From contig NZ_JACIBC010000004.1 of assembly GCF_014195095.1 (NCBI RefSeq), positions 124,001 to 188,000 on the forward strand: a stretch of DNA of 64,000 bases. The letters run 5' to 3'. Source of the stretch: Rhizobium sp. BK602. Its GTDB lineage: Bacteria > Pseudomonadota > Alphaproteobacteria > Rhizobiales > Rhizobiaceae. The notes below the pieces were generated by a model that worked only from the letters and a program-made list of their open reading frames with translations, did no database searches and was not told the origin of the DNA. How positions within the stretch are numbered: position 1 is the first letter of the stretch; each line of letters starts with the position of its first letter. Of this stretch, positions 37,100 to 45,858 are shown one piece after another. The position numbers were made by a program, and so were the translations under genes.

Positions 37100-37243
37100 A
37101 TGCGAATGATGGCAATGGACGGAGACAGACTGTGGCAGCTGCGCGAAAAATTCGAAGAGGGCCACGGCGGCAGCATCCATGATCCAGAGCTTCATCCGCG
37201 TCAGCCCGTCACTGACGCCATGATGCATGTCCAATCGGCTTGA
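37100..37243 (+). CDS. small ORF of 47 codons, hypothetical
   Basis: ATG at 37100 to TGA at 37241-37243, filling the gap between the deacetylase and the FAD dehydrogenase with 6- and 18-base spacers. The peptide is soluble and charged (LWQLREKFEEGHGG, HDPELHPRQPVTDAMM). The tight fit in the operon supports a real gene, but there are several candidate ATGs (37100, 37106, 37109, 37115) and the ribosome site is weak. Not recognised. Confidence 0.4.
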   Translation: MRMMAMDGDRLWQLREKFEEGHGGSIHDPELHPRQPVTDAMMHVQSA

Positions 37244-37261
37244 ACTGGAAGGAGTTGCCCG

Positions 37262-38734
37262 ATGGCGGTGAACGGAAAGGGGCACAAGCCTCCGGAACCT
37301 GCACAGCTGGCTGAAGCAATCGAGGTGCTGAAGCGAACCGTAGGTTCATATGGCTGGAGCATGCATCCCGGCCTCATCGAGCCGCATGCGGTCGATTGGA
37401 CGGGATCCATCCGCGGTGACTCCCCTCTGTTGCTGAAGCCGGCAACCACGCAAGAGGTCGTCAAGATCGTCGGTATCTGCAGGCAATACGGCCTGAAGAT
37501 TGTCCCGCAAGGTGGAAACACCTCACTGGCGGGCGGCTCCGTGCCCTCCGGCGATCATGTCGAAATCATCGTCAATCTCGCGCGGATGAACAAGGTTAGG
37601 GCCATCGATACGATCAACGATACCATCACCGTCGACGCGGGATGCCTGCTTGCCTCGATACAGGCCGAAGCCGCAAACGCAGGGCGTTTCTTCCCATTGC
37701 GCCTCGCTTCCGAGGGCAGCTGCCAGATCGGCGGCAATCTTGCCACCAATGCCGGCGGCAGCAACGTCATCCGCTACGGCAATACCCGCGATCTGGTTCT
37801 CGGCCTCGAAGTCGTGCTTTCGGACGGACGGATATGGAACGGGTTGCGCGCGCTGCGCAAGGACAATATGGGCTACGATATGAAGCAGCTCTTCATTGGC
37901 AGCGAAGGCACGCTCGGTATCATCACCGGTGCCGTGCTGAAGCTTTTTCCAAGACCCGCTTCGATCGCCACCGCCGTCTGCGCCGTGCCGTCACTCCAGG
38001 CGGCGCTGGAGCTGCTGGCCCTGTCGAAGCAGCGGACCGGCGGGCAGGTGACGGCTTTCGAACTCATGCCGCGCAACGGCCTGGAGCTTGTCTTCAAGCA
38101 TTTCCCGGCCTGCCGCATGCCGTTGGACAAGCTGTACGACTGGCAAGTGCTCATCGAATTCTCCTCGATCGACGAAGCGGTCTCCCAGCACGAGCGGATC
38201 GAAGCCACGCTCTCCGAGGCCTATGCATCCGGCCTGATCGTCGATGCCGCGATCGCCGCCTCCATCGAACAGGGCAGGAGCTTCTGGGCCATTCGCGAAG
38301 CATTGGCGGAGGCCGATATGAAGGAGGGGGCAACGATCCAGGGGGATATTTCCGTTCCGATCTCGGCGATACCCGACTTTCTGGACAGTTGCTCAAGCGC
38401 GATCGCAAATGCGGTCGACGGAGCCCGGATCATCGCCTTCGGCCATCTTGGCGACGGCAATATCCATTTCGGGGTCATTGAACCGGAAGCAGCTTCGACA
38501 GAGGACTTTCTGGCGAGATCCAACGAAATTGAGGAGATCATCTGCGATCATGCCCACCGATTTGGCGGTTCGGTCGCCGCTGAACACGGCCTTGGAGCCA
38601 TGAAGACCAATGCGGTCCTCAAATATCGTGGTGATGTCGAGCATGATCTCATGCTTGCGATCAAACACAGCCTCGATCCTCAAGACATGATGAACCCTGG
38701 TAAGCTTCTGCAGGCGAGCCGCCCGCTGCTTTAG
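37262..38734 (+). CDS. FAD-binding dehydrogenase of the GlcD / D-lactate dehydrogenase family
   Basis: 490 residues with AAGGAG seven bases before the ATG. The PCMH-type FAD domain is shown by KIVPQGGNTSLAGGSVP and CQIGGNLATNAGGSNVIRYG. The C-terminal domain closes with RIIAFGHLGDGNIHFGV (metal His) and EHGLGAMKTN. These enzymes oxidise D-2-hydroxyacids (D-lactate, glycolate, D-2-hydroxyglutarate), passing electrons to quinone or ETF. Last gene of the LysR-flanked operon; a hydroxyacid product of the upstream lyase/hydrolases is the likely substrate. Confidence 0.85.
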   Translation: MAVNGKGHKPPEPAQLAEAIEVLKRTVGSYGWSMHPGLIEPHAVDWTGSIRGDSPLLLKPATTQEVVKIVGICRQYGLKIVPQGGNTSLAGGSVPSGDHVEIIVNLARMNKVRAIDTINDTITVDAGCLLASIQAEAANAGRFFPLRLASEGSCQIGGNLATNAGGSNVIRYGNTRDLVLGLEVVLSDGRIWNGLRALRKDNMGYDMKQLFIGSEGTLGIITGAVLKLFPRPASIATAVCAVPSLQAALELLALSKQRTGGQVTAFELMPRNGLELVFKHFPACRMPLDKLYDWQVLIEFSSIDEAVSQHERIEATLSEAYASGLIVDAAIAASIEQGRSFWAIREALAEADMKEGATIQGDISVPISAIPDFLDSCSSAIANAVDGARIIAFGHLGDGNIHFGVIEPEAASTEDFLARSNEIEEIICDHAHRFGGSVAAEHGLGAMKTNAVLKYRGDVEHDLMLAIKHSLDPQDMMNPGKLLQASRPLL

Positions 38735-38918
38735 CCCCTTACATCTGCTCTCCGGGACCCTGACGGGGCGGATGCCTCCTTCAAATGGTGATCCACGTCT
38801 CCATTCCGGCACATCGATGCCGTTGGGCGCGTGCATCCCATTGGGGCCCCGGGAGGTAGCTTGCCGATCTTCCCGCAAGAGTAGCCAGTAACGCAACCTC
38901 ATAGTCGCCAGATAGTCG

Positions 38919-38960
38919 CGCAGTGCCCAACTGCCCCAGTGGGGTCACGCGGGCACTGCG
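38919..38960. terminator. large nested stem-loop between convergent genes
   Basis: CGCAGTGCCC (38919-38928) pairs perfectly with GGGCACTGCG (38951-38960). Inside lies CCCC-AGT-GGGG. Convergent genes flank it, so a bidirectional terminator is likely; U tracts are missing. The remaining gap 38735-38918 shows no gene. Confidence 0.5.
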
Positions 38961-38988
38961 AAAAATGGCAGCCGCTACGAGTTGAAAG

Positions 38989-39813
38989 CTACCATAGCTT
39001 CATATGGCGGTTCACATCCTTGTAAAGCAGGTAACGAAACCGGCCGGGACCACCAGCGTAACATGCCTGCGGGCAGAACGACCGCAGCCACATGAAATCG
39101 CCGGCCTCCACTTCGACCCAATCCTGATTGAGGCGGTAAACGGCCTTGCCTTCAAGAACATACAGACCGTGTTCCATGACATGCGTTTCCATAAAGGGGA
39201 TCGTGCCGCCCGGCTCGAAGGTGACGATGTTCAAATGCATGTCATAGCGGACATCCTCCGGATCGATGAACCGCGTCGTGCCCCAGCGTTCATCGGTATC
39301 GGGCATCCAGGAGATGGAGTGCTCGTCCTCATGCGTGAAGATCGCCGGTGGAGGCGCAAGTCCGTCAACCTCCTCAAACGCCTTGCGGACCCAGTGGAAT
39401 TTTACGGACGTCGTTCCCTCGTTGTGAATACGCCAAGGCGCGCCTGCCGGAATGTATGCGAAGGAGCCCGGCCGCAATTTATTGGCCACTCCGTCGAACT
39501 CGATCGTCATTTCACCATCGACGACGAACAAGGCGGCTTCGGCGCGTTTGTCCGGCTCCGGCCGTTCGCTTCCACCGCCGGGCGCCACCTCCATTAGATA
39601 CTGCGAAAACGTCTCGGAGAAGCCGGAAAGCGGACGGGAAAGAACCCATGCCCGCGCTCCCGTCCAGTGTGGAAGAACGCTCGTGACAATATCGGTCATT
39701 ACGCTTCGCGGGATAACTGCATAGGCTGTCGTGAAAACCGCCTTGCTGGAAAGCAGCTCGGTCTGTGACGGCAATCCACCCAGTTTGGAGTGATAGTTCG
39801 CAATACTACTCAT
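38989..39813 (-). CDS. allE: (S)-ureidoglycine aminohydrolase
   Basis: 274 residues, the normal AllE length. Bicupin protein: the first cupin covers FVVDGEMTIEFDG, and the second carries the Mn-ligand set ETHVMEHGLYVLEGKAVYRL with Glu, His, His and a later Gln in CPQACYAGG. The enzyme releases ammonia from (S)-ureidoglycine to give ureidoglycolate in allantoin degradation. It stands alone on the minus strand without allantoicase or ureidoglycolate genes nearby, although an M20 allantoate-amidohydrolase-type gene lies at 2525-3778. It may act on a related imported ureide. Confidence 0.85.
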   Translation of the reverse strand: MSSIANYHSKLGGLPSQTELLSSKAVFTTAYAVIPRSVMTDIVTSVLPHWTGARAWVLSRPLSGFSETFSQYLMEVAPGGGSERPEPDKRAEAALFVVDGEMTIEFDGVANKLRPGSFAYIPAGAPWRIHNEGTTSVKFHWVRKAFEEVDGLAPPPAIFTHEDEHSISWMPDTDERWGTTRFIDPEDVRYDMHLNIVTFEPGGTIPFMETHVMEHGLYVLEGKAVYRLNQDWVEVEAGDFMWLRSFCPQACYAGGPGRFRYLLYKDVNRHMKLW

Positions 39814-40179
39814 CGACTAATGCTTTCTGTCCTGATTTGCGTTCGATACGCACATTCGCCACCTCATGCCGCATTGTTGCTGGTCAACGTCTCAGATCGC
39901 TGGATTTGCGACCACTTCACCGGCAAGTGGGAACTTGGTTCGGAACGAGCTTCTTTATGCAATATCTCGCGGCGTGAGATTGTGCATCTGCTTTAAACGC
40001 AGCACACGCTTTAAGCAACAGAACAGTCGCGGCTTCATAGTGGAAGTCCGGCAAGGAACTAAATAACTATTTGTTTATATACATGAAATTCTAGTTTCAT
40101 ACTATTTGGCATGAAACGTGCCTCTCATTTCCTGACTGGGCACATGCTCGGCGCAGCTCGAAACAAAAGAGGGGATAGC
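39814..40179 (+). promoter_or_regulatory. upstream region of the dpp-type operon with ATGAAA inverted repeat
   Basis: This 366-base gap lies between divergent allE and the peptide importer. Near 40066-40116 the sequence turns A/T-rich. ATGAAA (40083) and TTTCAT (40095) form an inverted repeat around TTCTAG, and a further ATGAAA starts at 40111. A weaker ATCTC/GAGAT pair lies near 39965. Candidate operator for the RpiR protein at the end of the operon. No clear -35/-10 pair and no supported ORF were seen. Confidence 0.4.
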
Positions 40180-41835
40180 ATGAGGCGGACATTCAGACAT
40201 GCCTTGCATAAGACGTCGATCCTGAGCGGCTTTCGCAAATCCGTTCTGGTCGGAGCAGCAGCTCTAGCGCTTGCCGCCTCAAGCACTGGCGCCGTACTTG
40301 CAGCGGGAACGTTGCGTATCGGCATGACGGCCTCGGATATTCCATTGACCACCGGCCAGACGGACCAAGGTGGCGAGGGCCAACGGTTCATGGGCTACAC
40401 GGTCTACGATTCCCTGATCGAATGGGATCTGTCGCGTTCGGACAAACCCTCGTCTCTCGTGCCCGGCCTTGCCCTTTCCTGGACAGTCGACAACGCTGAC
40501 AAGACCAAATGGACGTTCAAACTGCGCGATGGCGTGAAGTTTCACGACGGCAGCGCCTTCAACGCCGATGCCGTCGTCTGGAACCTCGACAAGCTCCTCA
40601 AACAGGATGCTCCGCAATTCGACAAGCGTCAGGCCGCCCAGGGCAAGTCCCGCATGCCCGCGGTTGCCAGCTATAAGGCCATCGATCCGCTGACGCTCGA
40701 AGTGACCACGAAGACCCCTGACGCTACCCTGCCCTATCAGATGAGCTGGATACTCATGTCTTCGCCGGCAAACTGGGAAGCACAGGGCAAGAGCTGGGAC
40801 GCCGTCGCCCAGAAGCCTTCCGGCACCGGGCCATGGAAGATCGAAAACGGATTTACGCCGCGCGAGCGCGTCGAGCTGACACCGAACAAGGATTATTGGA
40901 ATGGCAAGCGCGTGCCGAAGCTCGACAAGCTCGTGCTGATCCCCCTGCCGGAACCGAACACCCGCGTCGCCGCTCTGCGGTCAGGTCAAGTCGACTGGAT
41001 CGAGGCGCCCGCGCCTGATTCCGTCGCGTCGCTGAAGGATGCCGGTTTCACCATCGTCACCAATTCCTATCCGCATAACTGGACATGGCATTTCTCGCGC
41101 GTCGAGGGGTCGCCGTGGAACGATATCCGGGTTCGCAAGGCTGCCAACCTTGCCGTGGACCGCGATGGCCTGAACGAGCTGCTCGGCGGGCTGTCGATCC
41201 CGGCCCAGGGCTTCATGCCGCCCGGACACCAGTGGTTCGGCAACCCGACCTTCAAGCTGAGCTACAATATCGAGGAGGCCAAGAAGCTGATGGCGGAAGC
41301 CGGGTACGGTCCGGACAAACGCATCAAGACGAAGGTGATCATCTCATCGTCTGGCTCCGGGCAGATGCTGCCATTGGCAATGAACGAATATATCCAGCAG
41401 ACGCTTGCCGAAATCGGCATCGATATCGAATACGAGGTCGCGGACTGGAACACCGTCATCAATATCTGGCGCGCCGGGGCAAAAGATCCGAGTGCGAAGG
41501 GCGCGACCGCCATCAACTATTCCTACTTCATCCAGGACCCGTTTACCGGCCTGATCCGCCATCTGCAGTGCAATCTGGCGCCGCCGGCCGGCACCAATTG
41601 GGGCTATTATTGCGACCCTGAGATGGACGCCCTGTTCGACAAGGTGCGCAACACCTTCGACCCCGCCGAACAGGACAAGGTCCTGCAGCAGATCCACGAA
41701 AAATATGTCAACGAAGCCCTGTTCCTGATGGTGACGCATGACGTCAATCCGCGCGCCATGAGCAGCAAGGTCAAGGGCTTCGTGCAGGCGCAGAACTGGT
41801 TCCAGGACTTCTCGGCCATCAGCATGGACCCATAA
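40180..41835 (+). CDS. Dipeptide/oligopeptide-type ABC substrate-binding protein
   Basis: 551 residues from the ATG at 40180 (GAGGGGAT upstream); an open frame extends to 40111. A long signal peptide (basic start, then VLVGAAALALAASSTGAVLAAG) with cleavage near residue 45. The mature SBP family 5 fold shows LVPGLALSWTVDNADKTKWTFKL split over two motifs, KLRDGVKFHDGS and NLAVDRDGLNELL. It delivers peptides, opines or nickel-like ligands to DppBC-type permeases. The coupled racemase-family gene suggests an amino-acid derivative. Confidence 0.85.
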   Translation: MRRTFRHALHKTSILSGFRKSVLVGAAALALAASSTGAVLAAGTLRIGMTASDIPLTTGQTDQGGEGQRFMGYTVYDSLIEWDLSRSDKPSSLVPGLALSWTVDNADKTKWTFKLRDGVKFHDGSAFNADAVVWNLDKLLKQDAPQFDKRQAAQGKSRMPAVASYKAIDPLTLEVTTKTPDATLPYQMSWILMSSPANWEAQGKSWDAVAQKPSGTGPWKIENGFTPRERVELTPNKDYWNGKRVPKLDKLVLIPLPEPNTRVAALRSGQVDWIEAPAPDSVASLKDAGFTIVTNSYPHNWTWHFSRVEGSPWNDIRVRKAANLAVDRDGLNELLGGLSIPAQGFMPPGHQWFGNPTFKLSYNIEEAKKLMAEAGYGPDKRIKTKVIISSSGSGQMLPLAMNEYIQQTLAEIGIDIEYEVADWNTVINIWRAGAKDPSAKGATAINYSYFIQDPFTGLIRHLQCNLAPPAGTNWGYYCDPEMDALFDKVRNTFDPAEQDKVLQQIHEKYVNEALFLMVTHDVNPRAMSSKVKGFVQAQNWFQDFSAISMDP

Positions 41836-41846
41836 TCCGGCTGCGG

Positions 41847-41870
41847 GGGCGCGCCGGAAACAGCGCGCCC
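41847..41870 (+). other. stem-loop after the peptide-type binding-protein gene
   Basis: GGGCGCGC (41847-41854) pairs perfectly with GCGCGCCC (41863-41870) around CGGAAACA. It lies 11 bases after the stop and 38 bases before the permease start. Probably an mRNA-stabilising or attenuating element. Confidence 0.55.
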
Positions 41871-41908
41871 GTCTTGACGCCGGTCTGCTTTGCGAAAGAG
41901 GACGCCTG

Positions 41909-42862
41909 ATGCTGACCTATGGCTTGAAACGGCTCATGCATGTCATTCCGGTTGCCATCGGCGTGAGCATCGTCTGCTTCCTTCTCATTCACATCGCCCC
42001 GGGAGATCCTCTGGCCGCCATTCTTCCGACCGACGCGTCACCGGAGATGCAGGCGCAGATGCGCAGCCTCTACGGCCTCGATCAACCGCTGCCAATTCAG
42101 TACGCAATGTGGGCCTGGCGGGCGCTGCATGGCGATCTCGGTGTCTCCATCGCATCGGGGCGTCCCGTACTGGGGGAGATCGCCGCTGCCGCCGTCAACT
42201 CGATCATTCTTGCCGTCGCGGCGACGCTGATCGGCTTCACGCTCGGGGCTGGCCTCGGCTTTCTTGCGGGTGTCTTCCGCCGCAGCTGGATCGACCGTGC
42301 TGCGTCGGCGATAGCAATGCTTGGCGTGAGCGTGCCGCATTATTGGCTCGGAATGGTGCTCGTGATCGCCTTCTCGGTAAAGCTCGGCTGGCTACCTGCG
42401 ATGGGAGGCGGCCCCGGCGGTTCGGAGGGCAAGACCGCCGGCTGGGAGTATGTGCGATATCTGATCCTGCCCGCGGTGACGATGTCGGTCATTCCGATGG
42501 GCATCATTGCCCGGACGATCCGTTCACTGGTCGCGGATATTCTGGCCCAGGACTTCATCCAGGCACTCTCCGCAAAGGGCCTGATGACGCGGCAGATCCT
42601 CCGGCACGTCGTTCGCAACGCGGCGCCGACGGCGATCTCCGTCATGGGCCTTCAGCTCGGATATCTGCTCGGCGGCTCCATCCTGATCGAGACGGTATTC
42701 TCGTGGCCGGGCACGGGCTTTCTCCTGAACGGAGCAATCTTCACCCGGGATCTGCCCGTCCTTCAGGGCACGATCCTCATGCTCGCCATGTTCTTCGTTC
42801 TCGTCAACCTCGTGGTCGACGTGCTTCAGAGTGCAATCGATCCACGCATTCAGAGGAGCTGA
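41909..42862 (+). CDS. Dipeptide-type ABC permease, DppB type
   Basis: 317 residues. The DppB family start MLTYGLKRLMHVIPVAIGVS and the RSLYGLDQPLPIQY block are typical. The EAA loop (DFIQALSAKGLMTRQILRHVVRNA) and the terminal ETVFSWPGTGFLL confirm the subfamily. Six membrane helices are expected. It pairs with the DppC-type permease that follows after four bases. Confidence 0.9.
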   Translation: MLTYGLKRLMHVIPVAIGVSIVCFLLIHIAPGDPLAAILPTDASPEMQAQMRSLYGLDQPLPIQYAMWAWRALHGDLGVSIASGRPVLGEIAAAAVNSIILAVAATLIGFTLGAGLGFLAGVFRRSWIDRAASAIAMLGVSVPHYWLGMVLVIAFSVKLGWLPAMGGGPGGSEGKTAGWEYVRYLILPAVTMSVIPMGIIARTIRSLVADILAQDFIQALSAKGLMTRQILRHVVRNAAPTAISVMGLQLGYLLGGSILIETVFSWPGTGFLLNGAIFTRDLPVLQGTILMLAMFFVLVNLVVDVLQSAIDPRIQRS

Positions 42863-42866
42863 GCCC

Positions 42867-43757
42867 ATGGCTGTCACCACCGCCGACGCCGTCGCACCGG
42901 CACCCGCCATCAGTCGCTCCCCCGGCTTCTGGCACGGTGTTGCCCGCCGTCTTGGCCGGGATCCCGTCGCGCTTGCCGCGCTCGCCGTCATCGCGGCGCT
43001 TGTCCTGCTGGCAATCCTCGCTCCATATATCGCGCCCTACGATCCGGCGAAAACAAGCGTTATCCGCCGACTGAAGCCGATCGGCACGCCCGGCTATATT
43101 CTCGGAACCGACGAACTCGGTCGCGACATGCTGTCCCGCCTTGTCTATGGCGCGCGGCTGTCCCTGCTGATGGGCGTCATCCCGGTTCCCATCGCCTTCG
43201 TGATCGGCTCGGCCATCGGCATCGTCGCGGGATATGCCGGCGGCATCACGAACACGTTGATGATGCGCACCATCGATGTTTTCTATGCGTTTCCGTCCGT
43301 GCTGCTCGCGGTCGCGCTGTCCGGCGCCCTCGGGTCCGGCCTGACGAACGCCCTCGTGTCGCTGACGGTCGTGTTCATTCCGCAGATCGCCCGCGTCGCC
43401 GAGAGCGTCACGACGCAGATCCGGCAGCTCGACTACGTCGATGCGGCGCGCGCCTCCGGGGCGCGAGCCTCGACGATCATTAGCGTCCATATTCTGGGCA
43501 ATGTGCTCGGACCGATCTTCGTATTCGCAACCAGTCTCGTTTCCGTTTCGATGATCCTGGCGTCCGGCCTGTCGTTTCTCGGCCTCGGGGTCCGCCCGCC
43601 GGAGGCCGAGTGGGGCTTGATGCTCAACACGCTTCGCACCGCGATCTACGTCAACCCTTACGTCGCGGCTCTTCCAGGCGTGATGATCTTCATCACCTCG
43701 ATCTGCTTCAACCTTTTCTCGGACGGCCTGCGCGCGGCCATGGACGTGAAATCATGA
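42867..43757 (+). CDS. Dipeptide-type ABC permease, DppC type
   Basis: 296 residues from the ATG at 42867 with GAGGAG upstream; an upstream in-frame codon at 42831 lies inside dppB. DppC hallmarks: HILGTDELGRDMLSRLVYGAR-type block (ILGTDELGRDMLSRL), the EAA loop DYVDAARASGARASTIISVHIL split across two segments, and GLSFLGLGVRPPEAEWG. It forms a heterodimer with the DppB-type permease and overlaps the ATPase gene by ATGA. Confidence 0.9.
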   Translation: MAVTTADAVAPAPAISRSPGFWHGVARRLGRDPVALAALAVIAALVLLAILAPYIAPYDPAKTSVIRRLKPIGTPGYILGTDELGRDMLSRLVYGARLSLLMGVIPVPIAFVIGSAIGIVAGYAGGITNTLMMRTIDVFYAFPSVLLAVALSGALGSGLTNALVSLTVVFIPQIARVAESVTTQIRQLDYVDAARASGARASTIISVHILGNVLGPIFVFATSLVSVSMILASGLSFLGLGVRPPEAEWGLMLNTLRTAIYVNPYVAALPGVMIFITSICFNLFSDGLRAAMDVKS

Positions 43758-44812
43758 CGGACACCCTACCCAGTTCCAGCGGCGATCTCGATCCGCGCGA
43801 CCGCGGCGGGCCGGCGCAGCCGCTCATATCCGCCAGGGGCCTTCTGAAGCATTTTCCTGTCCGGAACGGCAGCCTGTTCCAACCCCGGAAGGTCGTTCGC
43901 GCCGTCGACGGCGTCGACTTCGACATTCTCAAGGGCGAAACGCTCGGCGTGGTCGGCGAAAGCGGCTGCGGCAAGTCCACCACGGCAAGGCTCCTGATGC
44001 AGCTCATCAGGCCGGACCGGGGAGAATTGCTCTTCGATGGCGAGACCGTCGGAGACACGCTCCCGCTGACGGATTATCGCCGCCAGGTGCAGATGGTGTT
44101 CCAGGATAGCTACGCGTCGCTGAACCCGCGCCTGACGATCGAGGAGTCGATCTCGTTCGGTCCACGCGTTCACGGCGTTCCGGCACAAAAAGCGATCGCC
44201 CGCGGCCACGACCTTCTTTGGCGGGTGGGTCTGGAGCCCGGCCGATTTGCCGGACGCTATCCGCACGAGCTTTCCGGCGGACAACGGCAGCGCGTCAACA
44301 TCGCCCGCGCCCTGGCTCTGGAACCGCGCCTCGTCATCCTCGACGAAGCCGTTTCGGCGCTCGACAAATCCGTCGAGGCGCAGGTCCTCAATCTTCTCCT
44401 CGATCTCAAGCGTGATTTCGGGCTGACCTATCTCTTCATCTCGCACGACCTCAATGTCGTGCGCTTCATGTGCGACCGCGTCATCGTCATGTATCTCGGA
44501 AAAGTAGCGGAAATCGGCAGTTGCGACGCGATTTTCACCAATGCCAGGCATCCCTATTCAGCCGCGCTGCTTGCCTCGATGCCGAAAATGGATCCGAATG
44601 CGCGAACGTCGCAGCCGCCCCTTGCGGGCGATCCTCCGAACCCGATCGATCCGCCTCCAGGCTGTCGTTTTCACCCGCGCTGCGACTTTGCCGAGGGCGT
44701 CTGCGGCCAAAGGATGCCGCCGCTCTCGACTGTTTCCCTGGGGCAGGAGACGGCTTGCCTGATGTCGCTGGCCGGATCAGGCCATAGTCGCGCCGCTCCG
44801 ATGGAAGGCTGA
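43754..44812 (+). CDS. Dipeptide-type ABC ATPase, DppF type
   Basis: 352 residues. Walker A GESGCGKST, signature LSGGQRQRVNIARAL, Walker B LVILDEAVSALDKS and the C-terminal oligopeptide-transporter extension with CRFHPRCDFAEGVC, whose cysteines bind a [4Fe-4S] cluster in relatives. In most dpp operons DppD precedes DppF; here the order is reversed. It precedes the second ATPase by four bases. Confidence 0.9.
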   Translation: MTDTLPSSSGDLDPRDRGGPAQPLISARGLLKHFPVRNGSLFQPRKVVRAVDGVDFDILKGETLGVVGESGCGKSTTARLLMQLIRPDRGELLFDGETVGDTLPLTDYRRQVQMVFQDSYASLNPRLTIEESISFGPRVHGVPAQKAIARGHDLLWRVGLEPGRFAGRYPHELSGGQRQRVNIARALALEPRLVILDEAVSALDKSVEAQVLNLLLDLKRDFGLTYLFISHDLNVVRFMCDRVIVMYLGKVAEIGSCDAIFTNARHPYSAALLASMPKMDPNARTSQPPLAGDPPNPIDPPPGCRFHPRCDFAEGVCGQRMPPLSTVSLGQETACLMSLAGSGHSRAAPMEG

Positions 44813-44816
44813 GAAG

Positions 44817-45782
44817 ATGGACACCACCCCGATGATCGATATCAAAGACCTGTCGGTGACCTTCAACCGCGGGCGCAAGCCCGTCAAGGCGGTCAATGGC
44901 GTCAGCCTGCGGGTCCGTCCGGGTGAGGTCGTCGCACTGCTCGGGGAGTCCGGCTCCGGAAAGAGCGTGACCATGCGCTCGCTCCTTCGCCTGCACCCGG
45001 CGGGAACGACCGTCGATGGTTCGATGACGGTCGACGGACGCGACGTGATGAAGCTGTCGAAGAAGGAACTGGGCAATCTGCGCGGGCCGATCGTCTCGAT
45101 GATCTTCCAGGAGCCCCGTCTGGCGCTTGATCCCGTCTACACGCTCGGACGTCAGATCGAGGAAGCGATCATGCGGCACGCAAAGGTATCGCGCGCCGAG
45201 GCCGCCGCTCGGGCCTTCGCCCTCTTCGAAAAAGTCCGCATCCCGTCTCCCGAGCGCCGTCTCAGGAACTATCCGCATGAAATGTCGGGAGGAATGCTCC
45301 AGCGTTCGATGATCGCGATGGCACTCGCCTGCAATCCGAAAGTTCTCCTCGCCGACGAACCGACAACAGCTCTCGACGCAACGGTGCAGATACAAATCCT
45401 CCTTCTGATCCGCGAGCTGCAGAAGGAATATGGCCTCTCCGTCATCTTCGTCACGCACGATATCGGCGTCGCCGCCGAGGTCGCCGACCGCATCGCCATC
45501 ATGTATGCCGGCCGGATCGTCGAGGAAGGCATGGTTTCGGACATCATAGAAAGACCGAAACATCCCTATACGAAGGGGCTTCTCGGCGCGCGCGTCGAGC
45601 TGGCCCATGGTCGGGATCGGCTGATTACCATTCCAGGTGCTCCACCGGATCTTGCAGACATGCCACCGGGGTGCGCCTTTGCGCCACGATGCCCGCAGGC
45701 TTCGGACCCTTGCCGCTCCCGCGTGCCCGACCTCGTCCGTCAGGCCGGAGACGGACAGGTGGCCTGTCTTCAATATTCCTGA
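44817..45782 (+). CDS. Dipeptide-type ABC ATPase, DppD type
   Basis: 321 residues. Walker A GESGSGKSV, signature MSGGMLQRSMIAMAL, Walker B VLLADEPTTALDAT, IVSMIFQEPRLALDPVY as in DppD, and a C-terminal GCAFAPRCPQASDPC cysteine segment. It forms the ATPase heterodimer with the DppF-type protein. The racemase-family gene follows after 76 bases. Confidence 0.9.
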   Translation: MDTTPMIDIKDLSVTFNRGRKPVKAVNGVSLRVRPGEVVALLGESGSGKSVTMRSLLRLHPAGTTVDGSMTVDGRDVMKLSKKELGNLRGPIVSMIFQEPRLALDPVYTLGRQIEEAIMRHAKVSRAEAAARAFALFEKVRIPSPERRLRNYPHEMSGGMLQRSMIAMALACNPKVLLADEPTTALDATVQIQILLLIRELQKEYGLSVIFVTHDIGVAAEVADRIAIMYAGRIVEEGMVSDIIERPKHPYTKGLLGARVELAHGRDRLITIPGAPPDLADMPPGCAFAPRCPQASDPCRSRVPDLVRQAGDGQVACLQYS

Positions 45783-45858
45783 GTTTCGCGCTAACGTCGC
45801 TGAAAACAACAATGATCTAGGGAGACGGGCCCTCGGCTGCCGGGGTGCCCGATACCGA

